Origin: Platanthera guangdongensis
Lineage: Eukaryota; Streptophyta; Magnoliopsida; Asparagales; Orchidaceae
NCBI GenBank assembly: GCA_039583875.1
Contig: CM077163.1
Span: 106,215,213-106,279,212, forward strand
DNA length: 64,000 nt
Direction of reading: 5' to 3'
The translations under genes were made by a program, and so were the position numbers. The notes under the pieces were generated by a model that saw only the letters and a list, made by a program, of their open reading frames with translations, was not told the DNA's origin and did no database searches. Shown here in pieces: positions 21,458 to 33,219 of this stretch; the stretch's first letter is position 1; the number at the start of each line of letters is the position of its first letter.

Positions 21458-23210
21458 CATCACTTTCAGAGTAGGTTTGGAAAAGATGCGACGTTAGATA
21501 ATTGAACAAGTACACCGTGAATCAATGTTAATGCTCGGGGCGAACTATCTTTATGTTGAAGCGATTATCGTGAGGAAGGCATAATGGTTGGTGGATGCTT
21601 TATCCATAAAAGAAACTGGAAGAGGTTGATGCATGGCCATGGGATGAGTTAAATAAGAAGGGTGTAAAGTGGACCACTGCTTGGAAGTGTGCCTCCCTTC
21701 GGATAGCAGTGTGTTATTAGTGAGTTGTGAATGTGGCTTGCCACCCGTGTAAATGATAAAGACTTGTGTGGTATGATATGTGAAAGGATTGAAAGTGTGA
21801 GGGTGTTGCCGCACTGGAACGACATGTTGGTAAGGGACTCGGTATGAAGTCCTAGCGTGCTCTTCAGCACGGGATGTGAAATCTTATAACGTACTTATTG
21901 AGGAGCCCTATATGTGAAATGCATTCGGTGTGAGTTGACATGTAGTGTTATAATCTTGGTTAAGGATAGTGTGGTAGGTCTATGGGCTCGCTAGTCATCA
22001 CACCAAAGGGAGCTGAAAGATAGACCTTGGGCGGTTGGGTTTGGTCCTCGGTGCTCACTCCTGAGGCTCCTTTATACTAAGTGGATGGTTGTGCTTGGTC
22101 CTTTTGTGATACCCTACCATAGTCTCCTTTCGTGCCATGATGATAGGCTAGTTGTTCTTGGTGCTCAGTGCACACCTACCTGAGGCTCATTTTGAGTCGT
22201 AGTACGCATGTGAGCTCTGCTGTTGTGTTCTTAGCATTGAGGCATACAGAGGCCTAGGCTACGTATTGTGGATGCCCGCTTAGTAGTGGAAAATCCCGTT
22301 CCACTCTCACCGTCTAGCCACGACGGGTGATGCCTGAGAGGTTAGCTACCTGCTCGAAAAGTGGGATCTACAGGTCTGTGTCGACATTGCAGTTGCATGT
22401 GCATTAACATAATTATGTCATTGCATTTCATTCATATCATCATCTTTACATTACATACATAAGATTCTGATCGTATAAGTTTGTATGTGTACTCTTATAC
22501 GATGAGTTACTTTACTGTTGAGCCGATCCTTAACTTATATGTCTTTATGGGCATTCATATAAGTTATGTTACTTTCTGTCATACTTTCATATTATATACT
22601 GTTGTAGTTCATAGAACTGCTCATGTTGATTGATATACTCTTTTGTTGCAATTACTAACATACACTGATATAGTTTACTTCTATACCACCTGTTTATACT
22701 ACTATTTATTTAATATATATTGTACAATTGTTCCTTTCTCCACCCAATGTTGTGGAGTCACCGGCGGAGCGGACATGAGAGCCACTTAGTTTTTATGACT
22801 AACGGTTGCTACATCTTCCTTTTTAGGAGGAAACCCCGCAGGCAGAGCAGCAGCAGGTTATGTTGGAGGGCAGCTAGGCCAGGACAATAGGGCCTGATAT
22901 GACGGTACCATCGGTGACTTATGTGAGTGTTTTAGTGGGACTCTATTGTAGCCTTTTGGGCATGTACTCTGATATTGTAGAAGCCTTGGTTGCTTCTTAA
23001 ATCTATTGTTCCTCTGGACTATTATAGTAGTGTGCATTTTGACTTCAGTTTTATATTCTTTATGGTGGGTTGGCATGGATGATATGATTAGCCAGCAGGA
23101 TAGGAGTCTTGTAGTACAGGTTAGACCGTGCGCTAACGCTACCGCAAGGCGGCTGTTCTGGGAAGACTCCCCTCGTATCATGTTTTCTACTCCTGAAGGG
23201 GGGTCTTACA
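21458..23210 (+). other. LTR-like fragment, no coding sequence
   Basis: 1.75 kb without a credible gene. The right end, GGGGGGTCTTACA (to 23210), looks like the end of a gypsy LTR, and the abrupt switch to Copia integrase on the minus strand at 23211 supports a border. The GTTGTGGAGTCACCGGCGGAG stretch near 22750 and the AGGAGGAAACCCCGC stretch near 22830 remind me of U3/R regions of chromovirus LTRs. No matching second LTR is in the window. Confidence 0.4.
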
Positions 23211-24340
23211 CTTTATCACGTAGGACTTCCCATTATTCAACGCAAAGCACTTGCTTCCAAAAAATCTGAAATATGATAGATTTGGATTTCTACCATTCAT
23301 AAGCTTATAAGTATTCATATTGTGATACTTGTTGATAGAGGCTAAATTCTGTCATCATAGGATGTGTTCAATGCCTCAACCCAGAAATATTTTGGGAGAG
23401 AAGTGTCACTAAACAAAGTCCTCCTAGCCTCTATGAGAGCTCTATTCTTCCTCTTTGCAATGTCATTTTACTGGGTTGTTCTTGAAGAACAAATTCCTGA
23501 AAGATACCTTGTTCTTTGCAAAATTCTGTCATGCTTTCAGACTGAAATTCTGTGTCATGGTCACTTCTAATTTTGACTACAATACAAACCTTTTCATTCT
23601 GGATCTACATGACAAAAGTCACAAAGCTGTCTAACGTATCAGACTTTTTCTTAAAAAAAACACCCAGGAAAATATAGAATAGTCATCAACAATGAAAAAG
23701 GTATAAACTTTCTTACCTAGACTATGAATTGGCATTGGACCAAATAAGTCAATATGCAGTAGGTAGAGACATCTCCTTGAGTTCTTGGACCCAATGTTTT
23801 TAAATGAAGCCTTTGTCTGCCTGCCCTTCTGCCATTCAGAACAAATGCCATCTTTAGTGCATTTCGACTTGGGTCCATTTCTGACCAACCCTTCACTGAA
23901 TAGTTTACTGAGAGCCTTGTAGTTCATGTGATGCACATAATAAGAGTCTTTCTCATTTGCTACAAGGCACACATGAGAATCAGAATATAGATAGAAAATT
24001 AAGAAAATAAAGATTTCCATTCCTAGTGCCTGTCAGAATGATCTCTTGGTTACTTGACATATTGATTAAGCACTTAACCTTGTAGAATAAAATGACATAT
24101 CCTACATCACAAAGTTGTCTTATGGTAATCAGATTGTGTTGCAATCCATCAACATTGGCCACTTTTTTGATGGAGACTATGCTATTGGGTATCATAATGT
24201 AGCCCTTAGTTACTCCTCTATATGAACCACCAAATAAAACTTTGGGTCCATTCCTAACTGGGCTGAAATCTTTTAGATGGCACCTTTTTCCAGTCATGTG
24301 CATGGAACGGCCACTGTGCAAGTACCAGATAAGCATTTGA
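23211..24340 (-). pseudogene. Protease and integrase fragment of the minus-strand Copia remnant
   Basis: The protease region reads YLHSGRSMHMTGKR (Asp of the DSG triad changed to His) near 24290-24330, followed by a GVTKGY..VANVDGLQHNLIT stretch. Integrase shows LLHIDLFGP, VDDYSIFSWVFFL and a decayed continuation to 23211. The frame shifts where the two open stretches overlap at 23980-24020. RT is cut off. Confidence 0.75.
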
Positions 24341-26940
24341 TGGGTACTTGGACTAACCTACATTCAAATAATTAACTTACCTTAGGTACAAAGGAATTTG
24401 GGTCCTTGGTTTTTATTTATAGAAATAGGACTCTTTCTCCCAACTACCACCTTGACAGGAAGGCTTCTCTTTATACGTGGCACACTAGGGTTGTGCTAAT
24501 AGTCAATGTTAAACTGTCCCACCTTGGTCCAACAACAACAGTCATGTATGTTATATCTCCTCTTTTGAACAACAATAGATGTGTGTGAACACTCAGATTT
24601 TTTTTATTCAGCAGGGAGTACAACAGCCTTCTTCTTATATCTTACAGTAAGAATTTGGCTGAATGTAAGCCTATAAGATAGCTCTCTTGGCTGATTCTGC
24701 CTAACAACAATATGTGCCTGCATTGTAGCTGACAAGGTATTGATGGCATCAAAAATAGCTAAGTAAGACTTGATTGTAATCTTGCTCACAACCATATTCT
24801 TTATTGAAAGATCTTGGGAGGAGGCCACTGTCTTATCCTTGAGTGTGGGTGCACGAGCACCAAACATAAATGGTATATGGTGGGCCATTTGGATTTCTTC
24901 ATGGGGAGACTTTAAGGAACTCAATCCCATGCCCTTTCTTCTTCGATGGTAAGGTGCACTATTGCTCTGACAAGAATAATTTCCATTCTTCCAGTGACAA
25001 TAGATGTTTTCATAGTCATACCTGTTAGACGGGAATACTATCTTTTGAAAGGTGGTATGAGGCATAATTGGAGCATTGCATTTCTTTTTAGAATGGACAT
25101 CTCTAGCATTCCATAAGAACCCCAATCCCCACTTATTATTTTGAGAAGAGAATGAGTCTATAAGTGGCAGTACTGTCATAGGCTTGGAAAACTTCTTTAT
25201 TAGCATCCTCTATTTGAGGATCCTCTCTTCATGGTCCTTAATGAGCTTGCATTTCTGGCTTATGGTGCCAACTTGGATAATAATGATTGTTTTCAGCTGA
25301 CTAATTTCTTTGCTCATCTGAGCTAGCAGTGAAACTTACTCAAAATGCATGGATTTAGCTTGTTCTTGATAAATGATTTCTTCTTCTTGCTGCTTAACAA
25401 GCTTTTTTCTCTTCTTTAGATCTTCTAAGAGAGCACTATAATTGTTAATCAGTTGATTGACATCCTATTAAGGTTCTGATCCATCCTCCTCATTGGATGA
25501 AGTGGATGCCTTAGAATCTGGTCCTCTCTCTTAATCAGAATTAGAAGGTGGGATTGGGTGAGCAATTACCATATCAGGTTCAGAATTGTCCTGATTTTCT
25601 TCAATTGTGGCCATGAGGCTGTACTCTTCTTCACCTTCACAGTCACTGTTAACAGAGGACAGTGATGCCCTTATACCCACATTAGTAGTAGGACGATCTG
25701 CCTCCTCTTCTATGGAGAAAAGACCAACATAGGCCTCTTCATCTTCAGATTCTTAAGTCTCAGAATAACTTTCTGATAAGCATGACTTCTTCTTAGATAA
25801 GAGGCCCTTGTCCACCTTTTTGTCTTTATGATAGCTTTTATCTTCAGGCCTCCTTCTCTTTGTCTCTTCACATGACAGTCAACAATGACATGTACTGACC
25901 TGTTGTAGTAATAACAAATCATAATAGTTTTAAATTATTTTTTTCTATTTAGATTCATACCAGTCCCTAGAGAGACCTTTCCTGGACTTTTTTAGTTTAG
26001 CTCGTGGCTTCCTTGAGCTAGAGATAGATGAGCCCTTATTCTTCCACTGCATTCTCATACACAAAATATTTTTGAACTCCTTGGAGAACAAGGTTAGTTC
26101 TCCATTAGACAGTTCTTCTCTAGATGTTCTGGGATATAAACTTTCTGACTCAGCAGCCCTTCTTAGGGGAGAAGGAATCATCTCTCTGCTCTTCCTGTAT
26201 GTTTCAGCCTTCAAAGCCATAGTCTTTTTTCTACGGAGAGACTTGGCAACATCCTCTTTAGCAATTTTAGAGTTTAGCTGAAGTTCATGTTACAGTAACT
26301 TGCCAAACAAATTCTGTGATAGTGTGTTGGCCAAGTTGCCTACCTCCCTTATGACACAAATCTTGATGTCTCACTCTTTTTTGAGTGATCTCGAGAGCTT
26401 ATCATTAACCTCATAATTGGAGAACTGTCCGCTATAGGTTATCAGATTGTCCACAATCCTGAAGAACTTCTCATAGCACTATGCTATAGAATCCTTCTTG
26501 TCTTGTTTGAAGCCCTCCTACTGCTAGTTAAGAAGGGATTTCCTTTCATCCCTTACTTCCTCATTACCCTCCATATAGAAAACTAGAGAGTCCCACATCA
26601 CCTTTGCAGTCTTGCAATGAACAAAATTTTGAAATATTGAGTCATCAATGGCACTGACTATGATGTTCTGGGTCCTCTTGTCCATACTGACCAGTACAAC
26701 ATCATCTTTTGTCATTTTAAAATCTATCTTTGGATTCTTGATGTTGGCATCAATAGATGAGACCTTCATAGGAATGAAAGGTCTCACTTCCATTATAATG
26801 AAGATCCTAGGGTCTGAGGCTTCCTTAAACAGCCTCACTCTTTCATTCCATATTCCAAAGTTTTATTTTCTACATAATAAAAGCTTCATTGAATCGAGTT
26901 CTTTATGGTTCTCACCATAGGTTATGATGATATACTTCTG
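24341..26940 (-). pseudogene. gag of the minus-strand Copia remnant
   Basis: The N-terminal part (26524-26838: DVVLVSMDKRTQNIIVSAID, KTAKVMWDSL) matches the Copia gag capsid pattern. 25945-26220 covers a basic stretch and 25710-25922 a zinc knuckle whose first part reads CYYYNRSVHVIVDC, with the second Cys and the Gly altered. 24604-25206 may be a linker toward the protease. Stops separate all pieces. Confidence 0.65.
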
Positions 26941-26983
26941 CTACCATTGGAGATCTTGTTCAGACTTTTAGGTCTTTATTAAA

Positions 26984-27399
26984 GGTGATTGTTAACCGCA
27001 ACCCGAGATTGGCTAGTCGCACCACAAAATCTCCCAATTTTTCGCGCCTTTTTGAAATACGCCTTGTACATGCAATTTCAGCAAAAGTGTTCAACACGAA
27101 AGTTGTAGATATCGACGAGATCTACAACTTTCGTGTTGAACACTTTTCCTGAAATTGCATGTAGAAGACGTATTTCGAAATAGCGCAAAACCTGTACATA
27201 TTTTCAAAGTACGCCTTGTACATGCATTTTTAGGAATAGTGATCAACACGAAAGTTGTAGATCTCGTCGATATCTACAACTTTTGTGTTGAACACTTTTC
27301 CTGATATTGCATGTATGAGCCATATTTCGAAAAGGCGCAAAAATTTTGAAGATTTTGGGGTGCGACTAGTAAAACAACGGGTTGCGGTTAACAATCACC
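26984..27399. mobile_element. Foldback MITE, 416 bp, 8-bp target duplication TTATTAAA
   Basis: Ends GGTGATTGTTAACCGCAACC and its reverse complement, flanked by TTATTAAA at 26976-26983 and 27400-27407. An 8-bp duplication fits a hAT-type MITE, though the palindromic flank allows shorter alternatives. Inside are nested palindromes built on GTTGTAGAT..TCGACGAG..ATCTACAAC at about 27100-27140 and 27240-27290. Confidence 0.8.
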
Positions 27400-27407
27400 T
27401 TATTAAA

Positions 27408-27432
27408 CAACCTCTCTTTAATACCATGTGAA
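27408..27432 (-). other. Degraded primer binding site of the minus-strand Copia remnant
   Basis: On the minus strand the sequence reads CATGGTATTAAAGAGAGG, a decayed TGGTATCAGAGC, next to the LTR-like terminus CTTTCA. Confidence 0.5.
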
Positions 27433-28330
27433 AGTCTTCTAAGGGTAACTAAACAGCTTGAGGGGGTGAATATGTTTCTTTTTTAATCTTTTAAGTCTTT
27501 TAAGGAATTATCTAGATGTGCTTTTATATTAGTAGGTGAGCTTTCAAGAACACATATAGCACACATAATTTATAGTGGTTCCCCTATCTCGGGTGTATCC
27601 ACTTTCCCATTCACCTATCTGGCATAGAGCTAGATTCAGCCAACTCCTCCAATAATGAGATCAAATAGATTGTACACCTCAGATCCCTCCCTAGATCTTA
27701 CAACTCAGAATGCTCACCACTCCTACAGCGCATACTGTTCTTAGTCCTACCTTAGAGACAATCAATAGTCTCCTACCTCATGATTAACAGCCCTACTACT
27801 TAGAGTCTTCCAACTACTATAGCTCAGAGACCCAGCTGGTCTCCTACCTCAGATCATCACAAATATCCTACCTCAGTCGCACGCCTTACCTAAGATCCTT
27901 CTTAGGACCGTATAACTTAGAGTGTTTCACACTCCTACAACTCAGACTGCTCACAGTACTACACTCAGCTATTATAAAATAACTCTACACTTATATCTCA
28001 GTGAGATCCAATAAGAAATAATATGTGTTTGAGAAATTTTACTCAATAGCAAAATGTTGAGTCTTCTTCTTTGGATGAATAACACAACCCTTCTTTAACA
28101 CATCGACAGGAAGATGATTCTTCAGAATTTATTCAGCCTGAAAAATGTTCTATCTAGCAGAGTTCTTCTTGTTTGATGTTGAGAAAGATGTCCTTTGTGC
28201 AGAATACAAGGCTTGAATATGATGAGTAATTTACTCCTCTCTGTCGGATGACTATTACAAAATTAGGGTTTACAAGATTGGTCAAAAGTTCTAGCAAAAG
28301 TTCTCATGAAAAATGTCCTACAAGAAAATC
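27430..28330 (-). repeat. LTR fragment of the minus-strand Copia remnant
   Basis: The CCCCCTCAAGCTGT terminus (minus strand) and the accompanying LTR-like phrases (a GTATCCACTTTCCCATTCACC stretch on the plus strand) fit a Copia LTR end. No TGTTGG start is found, so it is truncated on the right; the 28330 border is approximate. Confidence 0.5.
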
Positions 28331-28620
28331 ATCCACTACGCTTCTATTCGTCGGCATCGGCAACAACTCTATACTTCTTTTGGAAAGCGGCATGGTTGGT
28401 TGTAGTGGCTGATATATTCCAAGATATCGTTGTCCGATCAATATAGTGATCTCTGTCTTTTAGCACGCAATATACGTTGATTTGAATTTGTTGGGTACAT
28501 TGGAAAATTTGTACCATATTTGGAGAAGCCTCACCTAACTCAATGATATGCATCAACTTGTATTTGATGTTGTGTTGAGTTATCATGTGCAGGTTAAGTA
28601 AATGGAAAGGAAAATTCTCT
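28331..28620. other. Unassigned 290-bp stretch
   Basis: Neither flanking LTR continues into it. An 80-residue minus-strand frame (28344-28586) matches nothing I recognise. Confidence 0.3.
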
Positions 28621-29700
28621 AGGTACTAGTGTCGAAACTTGGGTATGGCTGTGTCGACACCAAGGTTCAGATTGTGTCAACATCCAGAATTTGTGTTGAC
28701 ACATAGAAAATCTGTCGACAATGTTGTGTCGATACTAAGGGCCCGATTGTGTCGACATTATCAGGAGTTGTGTCGACGCATAGAGAAGCTATCGACACAT
28801 TCCAAAATTCTGTCGACAACGACTGTGTCGACACACAGAACTTGTGTCGACACACACCAGAATTCTGTCGACACCAACTTTGTCAAGACAAGGAGTGTTT
28901 ATGTCGACACAAAGGACTTGTGTCAACACATTCCACAGAAGCTGTGTCAAGAAGTAAAAGTGAAGCTATGTCGACAACTACAAGACTTGTGTCGACACAT
29001 GGACTATGTATGTCGACACATATGAAGTATTCGCTCGACATTCTCTGCTGCTGAGTCAAAGACCAATGAAGGCTGAAGTAATACAATTGAAGACTTGAAA
29101 GCTGTCATTACTGACATTGCTGTCACATCTGTCAGAGGTATCAGAAGACTGTTTGAAACCGGAACAGCCGGTTACCATGGATGAAGCCTATATATAGATA
29201 TGCTCTCTCAACAACAACAACAAGAAAAATACATACAGAAAAAAGAAAAGTTAATCAAGCCAATCAATTATAATCTCTGAAGGATTGAGAATCCAGAAGA
29301 ATGAGAAAGAAGAAACAGTCAACAGATTATAGAGAGAGAACAAGAAGAAGGAGAGAAGTTCTCATCTAGTGAAGGCAGATTCTGAACAGTCTGCCTGAAG
29401 AATTCAGATCAAGTCTGAAGAAGAATTCAGATTAAGCTGATTAAAGATCAACTCCAACATCAAGAAGATCAACCCTACTTTGTTCAGATTCAAGAAGCTT
29501 TGAAGAAAGCTAAGACAGGTTGATCCTTAAGAAATCAGTTCTATCAAGAACTGATCAAGAAGTCTTCAACCAATTCTCTCTCCATCTGGTTGAAGATATC
29601 AACATCTTTTCATCAATAATTTTTGTAGGATCTGTAATAGATCTGAGTGTAGGAGATTTACATCTCTGAGTTGTATGGCTAAATTATAAAGGCTGACGTG
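28621..29700 (+). repeat. SIRE-like LTR fragment with GTGTCGACAC array
   Basis: About 14 copies of GTGTCGACAC or one-base variants lie at 28627-29040, then a TATATATAG box (29189-29197) and a polyA/AG-rich leader. The layout (palindrome array, TATA, leader, GATCTG phrases) parallels the LTR of Copia copy 1, which carries the same palindrome at 20079-20190. Both LTR ends are missing. Confidence 0.6.
29189..29197 (+). promoter_or_regulatory. Putative TATA box of the SIRE-like LTR fragment
   Basis: TATATATAG, about 150 bp after the palindrome array, followed by CTCTCTCAACAACAACAACA, a plausible transcript start. Confidence 0.45.
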
Positions 29701-30049
29701 TTGATGCACGAAAATGCAAAGGGGGTCGAGAACCACCAGCTAACAGTTCAAGCACAGGGGAATAGAAGGGAAAAGAGAGACTGCGAGTAGTAATCTACTG
29801 AGTAGACGAGAGCAAGAAGAACAGCAGGGCCGTGAGCTACGGAAACAATAGACTTCGCCCATCGCGGCCTTAATGCCTCTCCTGCGACGGGCTTTCCTTT
29901 TACTGAAAAAGGGTTTGATTACAAGGAAAAGAGGAAGAGGCAAGAGCTGACAAGCTGGAGTCCGCAAAGCACGAAATTCGAGTCTGCAGCCTTTAACAAG
30001 TAGGCTCCTGGGTACAAGTCAGCATGCCTTGGGTGCACCACCTCCCCCC

Positions 30050-30057
30050 TATTTATA
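30050..30057 (-). promoter_or_regulatory. Minus-strand TATA box, leftward promoter
   Basis: TATAAATA on the minus strand in a symmetric setting (CCCCCCTATTTATAGGATGG on the plus strand). It would drive leftward transcription into 29701-30040, where I find no convincing gene. Confidence 0.4.
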
Positions 30058-30551
30058 GGATGGGGGCCTGCCTAAACGGGCATGGTTAAAATAACCAACT
30101 GCCCGGGGTATAGGAGAACCGGGCGGCAGTGACGGGAAGCAAAAAGAAAGAACACGGCAGTCCGCGCACGAGGGGCGGACTGTGCTTGCGGGCTAGAGCT
30201 TCCATCTGTTGCTACTAGGCGCGATCCCGCTGGAGGACGGCGGCCTGGCCGGATGGGACACTGCGTCCGTCGACGTAGAGAAACCAGAGATCCAAAGGCA
30301 TGGCGAACCGGCCGAACAGAGCGTTGAGTCCGTCGCTGGTGGATCATCCTTGGTAGCCGATCACTGCTACTTTGCCGAGCTGGGCGGGCTGCCGAACCGT
30401 GTCCGATGATAATGAAGCAGGGCCTTGGCATCTTGTGGGTGTTGCGGACTAAGGGGCTAACATAATCCCCACATATTTTTAGGTTTCCCGAAATCTTCGA
30501 AAATGTTTTCTTAACCGCCGAGTCCGCACGACTCATTATTGCCGTCAGCGC

Positions 30552-30559
30552 TATAAATA
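30552..30559 (+). promoter_or_regulatory. Plus-strand TATA box upstream of the first gag-like gene
   Basis: TATAAATA about 90 bp before the first in-frame ATG (30644) of the coiled-coil gene. Confidence 0.5.
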
Positions 30560-30643
30560 TTGTTGGAGGGCCTGGAACTGTTAAAAATTCTGATCGACGC
30601 AGGGCTCTATTCACCGCTAGTGGTCTCCACTTTGCAGTCCGGC

Positions 30644-32617
30644 ATGGCAAGGCTTTGTGCTTTCTTCACTAGTCTTACTGCAAAACGCAAGAAGACAATA
30701 ACACCAATGAAGACTAAGAAAATAATAATGAGAACGACGAGAGGGGAGCTTGTCCGCTCTACTGGAGAGAGTTCCCATAGCCAGAAGCATGCTGAGAAAG
30801 CAGTCCACGGTGCTGATATATCTGTGTGCGAGAAGGAGGATGTCGCGGTCCCCCATGCTGAACAGCCATTGAGAAGCGAGAGGTCACTAAATTTGTCGGA
30901 CACCGCCCATACTCAAAAAACCGCGAACTCGGCGGACACAGTTGGCGAACACAATGAGGCTGAAATATCATCCCCCAACGCCCAGGAGCCCATCGTGAAC
31001 CATGATGAAGAAAGGCGGACTGTGGGAGAAGAGGTTGGGAAAGACGCACCTTCACAGGCATTGGTCGCTACGAACCTTGAGTCGGTCCGCGAGAGCCAGC
31101 TCGACTTAGGAAAGGCTGCCGCGCACTCTGCCGAGAAAAGAGGTCCTTCTGGAAATAAGAGGAAGAGGGACGGGTCGACCGTTGCTAAGCAGGTTGAAAA
31201 GAAGTTGCGAGCGATGAAAGAGAAGAATATCTCAGTGCGGACTGGAGACGCGGAGTTGCAGCACAGGCCGCACGAGAAAGAAGTTCCTGAAAGCGAGTTA
31301 GTTACTCCGGAGGCCCAAATCCAGGGAGATAATTCCCTCTCAATGGTCAGTTTATCCATGGATGAGATACTAGACTCCATAGACATCGATCAATTTGATC
31401 TCATCAACAAATCCTTACTGGGTGTAATGCAGCAACCTGATGTGGAAATCCTTGGGGTGAAGGGCGGCGAACTCCTCTCTTTATCCGCTACTGAGGAAAA
31501 AGAGAGGGAAAGATAGAAAGAGAAGATAGCGGAGCAGAAGAAACCAATCGTTGCTCATATAGCTACGGTCGAGGCGGCCTTGAAGATGGTCGTGGCGGAC
31601 AAGAATGCTGAAGATCTGCGGACTGCCGCAGAGCTGTTGCAGTCAGGTAACATTCAACCGGCGCCTAAATATTTTAAGCATCAGTGGCTTTACAGGTCGC
31701 CGCAGCGGAAGTCGAGGCCGATTAAGATCATCACCGAGACCGATGATATTGTTGTTTCAAAAAGTTCTGCTGCTGAAAAAAGAGTCAAAGTCCATAACGA
31801 ATGGAAGAAACGGTTAAGCACCTTTCACCCGGAGCGGGCAAGGTGGCCTATCTTCGATAGCCGGCAACTTGCTGTTGCTTTTTCTAAAAGTGATCCTTTA
31901 TCCTGATTCTTTGAGTCCGCTGCAGACTATATTTGAATGAGGAAATTGACATTCTTTGTTGCAGGTAGAAAGTCAGCACCGGGCTCTATCGAGAGTGGGG
32001 AGATTGTGGTTACGCGGAGTACTGGTGTGGACGCGGTCTCGCATGAGGAATCCGCAAGAGGTGAGCAGCCCAACCTGAGTGACATCAGAGAGTTAGAAAG
32101 GGAGTTTCAAGCTGAAATTCAGAATATTAAAGCGGAGTTAAAGAAGGCGGAAGAGCGCGAGAAGGCATCGGCGGAGCGCGAGAAGGCCTTAAAGGATCAG
32201 ATCGCCAGCAACTCGAGGGCGCTGGAGAGGTCCGATAGGGAGAAGAAAAGGCTCGCTGATGATGTCTGCTTCTACAAAGGCAAGCACTTGGCGTCGGCGA
32301 GGGAAGAGAAAGGGAAGCGGGCTGCTGAGGTTGCTGAGCAAAGGTCGCGATTGCCTGATCACGTTGCTCCAAAGGTCGCAGCACCAGCAGGTGGTGGCCA
32401 ACATACCGCAGATGAGGAGCTGAGGACGGCAATTGAGGCGATGGTTCCCCTGAGTCGGGTAGATCGGGAGGCCGCTCACATGCACCGGACCATTAACTCC
32501 ATCCACCACCACATCTGTCGCTTGTGCAGGGAGGTTCTCCAAAAAAGTGATCTGGAGGCGCATTTCTGTAGAGATGGGATGGAGAGACCAACACGGACTG
32601 AAACTAAGGACCGCTGA
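30644..32617 (+). pseudogene. Coiled-coil gag-like gene with one intron
   Basis: The start is ATG at 30644 (MARLCAFF); 30707 is an alternative. Exon 1 has a basic and polar low-complexity N-terminus (NLS-like NKRKRD near 31155) and ends within the AGT codon at 31889. A GT..AG intron (31890-31964, 75 bp, ending TTCTTTGTTGCAG) splices in frame to exon 2 (RKSAPGSIESGE). Exon 2 has a clear heptad-type coiled coil at about 32090-32330, rich in Glu, Lys and Arg, and a His/Cys-containing C-terminus (HMHRTINSIHHHICRLC). An in-frame TAG at 31514-31516 interrupts exon 1. No family identified; context suggests a structural gag-like partner of the gene at 33220. Confidence 0.55.
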
Positions 32618-33219
32618 GTCCGCAACACCACGAACTTGATTTGTTTGATGTATAACTGTGTGTTTTTAAATAATGCTCTATGCTGTGGATTGTAATGAAC
32701 TGTGCTGCGCTTTTTGCGGACTGAATAAGATATCCGCACATTCTGTTACTAATTTGTGTTGTGATCTATGACGAGCTATGCGGACTAATGCTGTGTCCGC
32801 TTCTCAGAATTTTAACTTGTCTGCAAGTGGGAAGTGTTGCGAACTGGGCGGACTGAAACTGTGTCTGCCTTATTTTGTGCTTTGAACTTTGCTTGGCAGG
32901 TACCCGACTGGAAGCAGCAATGTGAATTTAAGTTTGTGTTTGCGTTGTTTTTTAATTTTGTGCTGCGTGAATTGGAATATGGCGGACTATGCAGACTGAA
33001 TAAGCGAGCTGCGCGGCCTGGCCAAAAAAGCTGTCAGGCCCCACTACTATCAATATTTCCCTCGTTGCTTCTTCTATGCGGGGAAACTGGTGTAGCTGAA
33101 GACACTGCGGCCTGCCAAGATGGTGTCCGCAAGGACTGATGCTGCGCTTTCTTTTCAGCTGCAGACCACCGAAAATGAACTCTCACGGAGGTTGACCTTG
33201 AGGCTTTGTTGAAAGTAAA
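32618..33219 (+). other. Spacer between the two gag-like genes
   Basis: No coding sequence recognised. It contains GCGGACT or GTCCGC at 32622, 32716, 32779, 32793, 32849, 32981 and 33124, and a splice-acceptor-like TTGCTTGGCAG near 32900. Confidence 0.45.

Larger units (their letters stand above)
23211..28330 (-). mobile_element. Decayed minus-strand Copia remnant (SIRE-like)
   Basis: Reading right to left: an LTR piece, a degraded primer site, gag, protease and integrase, then truncation at 23210. RT, RNase H and the 3' LTR are absent. A MITE sits in the gag leader at 26984-27399. Many stops and frameshifts mark this as one of the oldest pieces in the window. Confidence 0.75.

Noticed and set aside
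28331..28620. A host gene exon in the unassigned stretch
   Set aside because: The only open frame (80 residues, minus strand) has no motif I recognise and no splice or start context.
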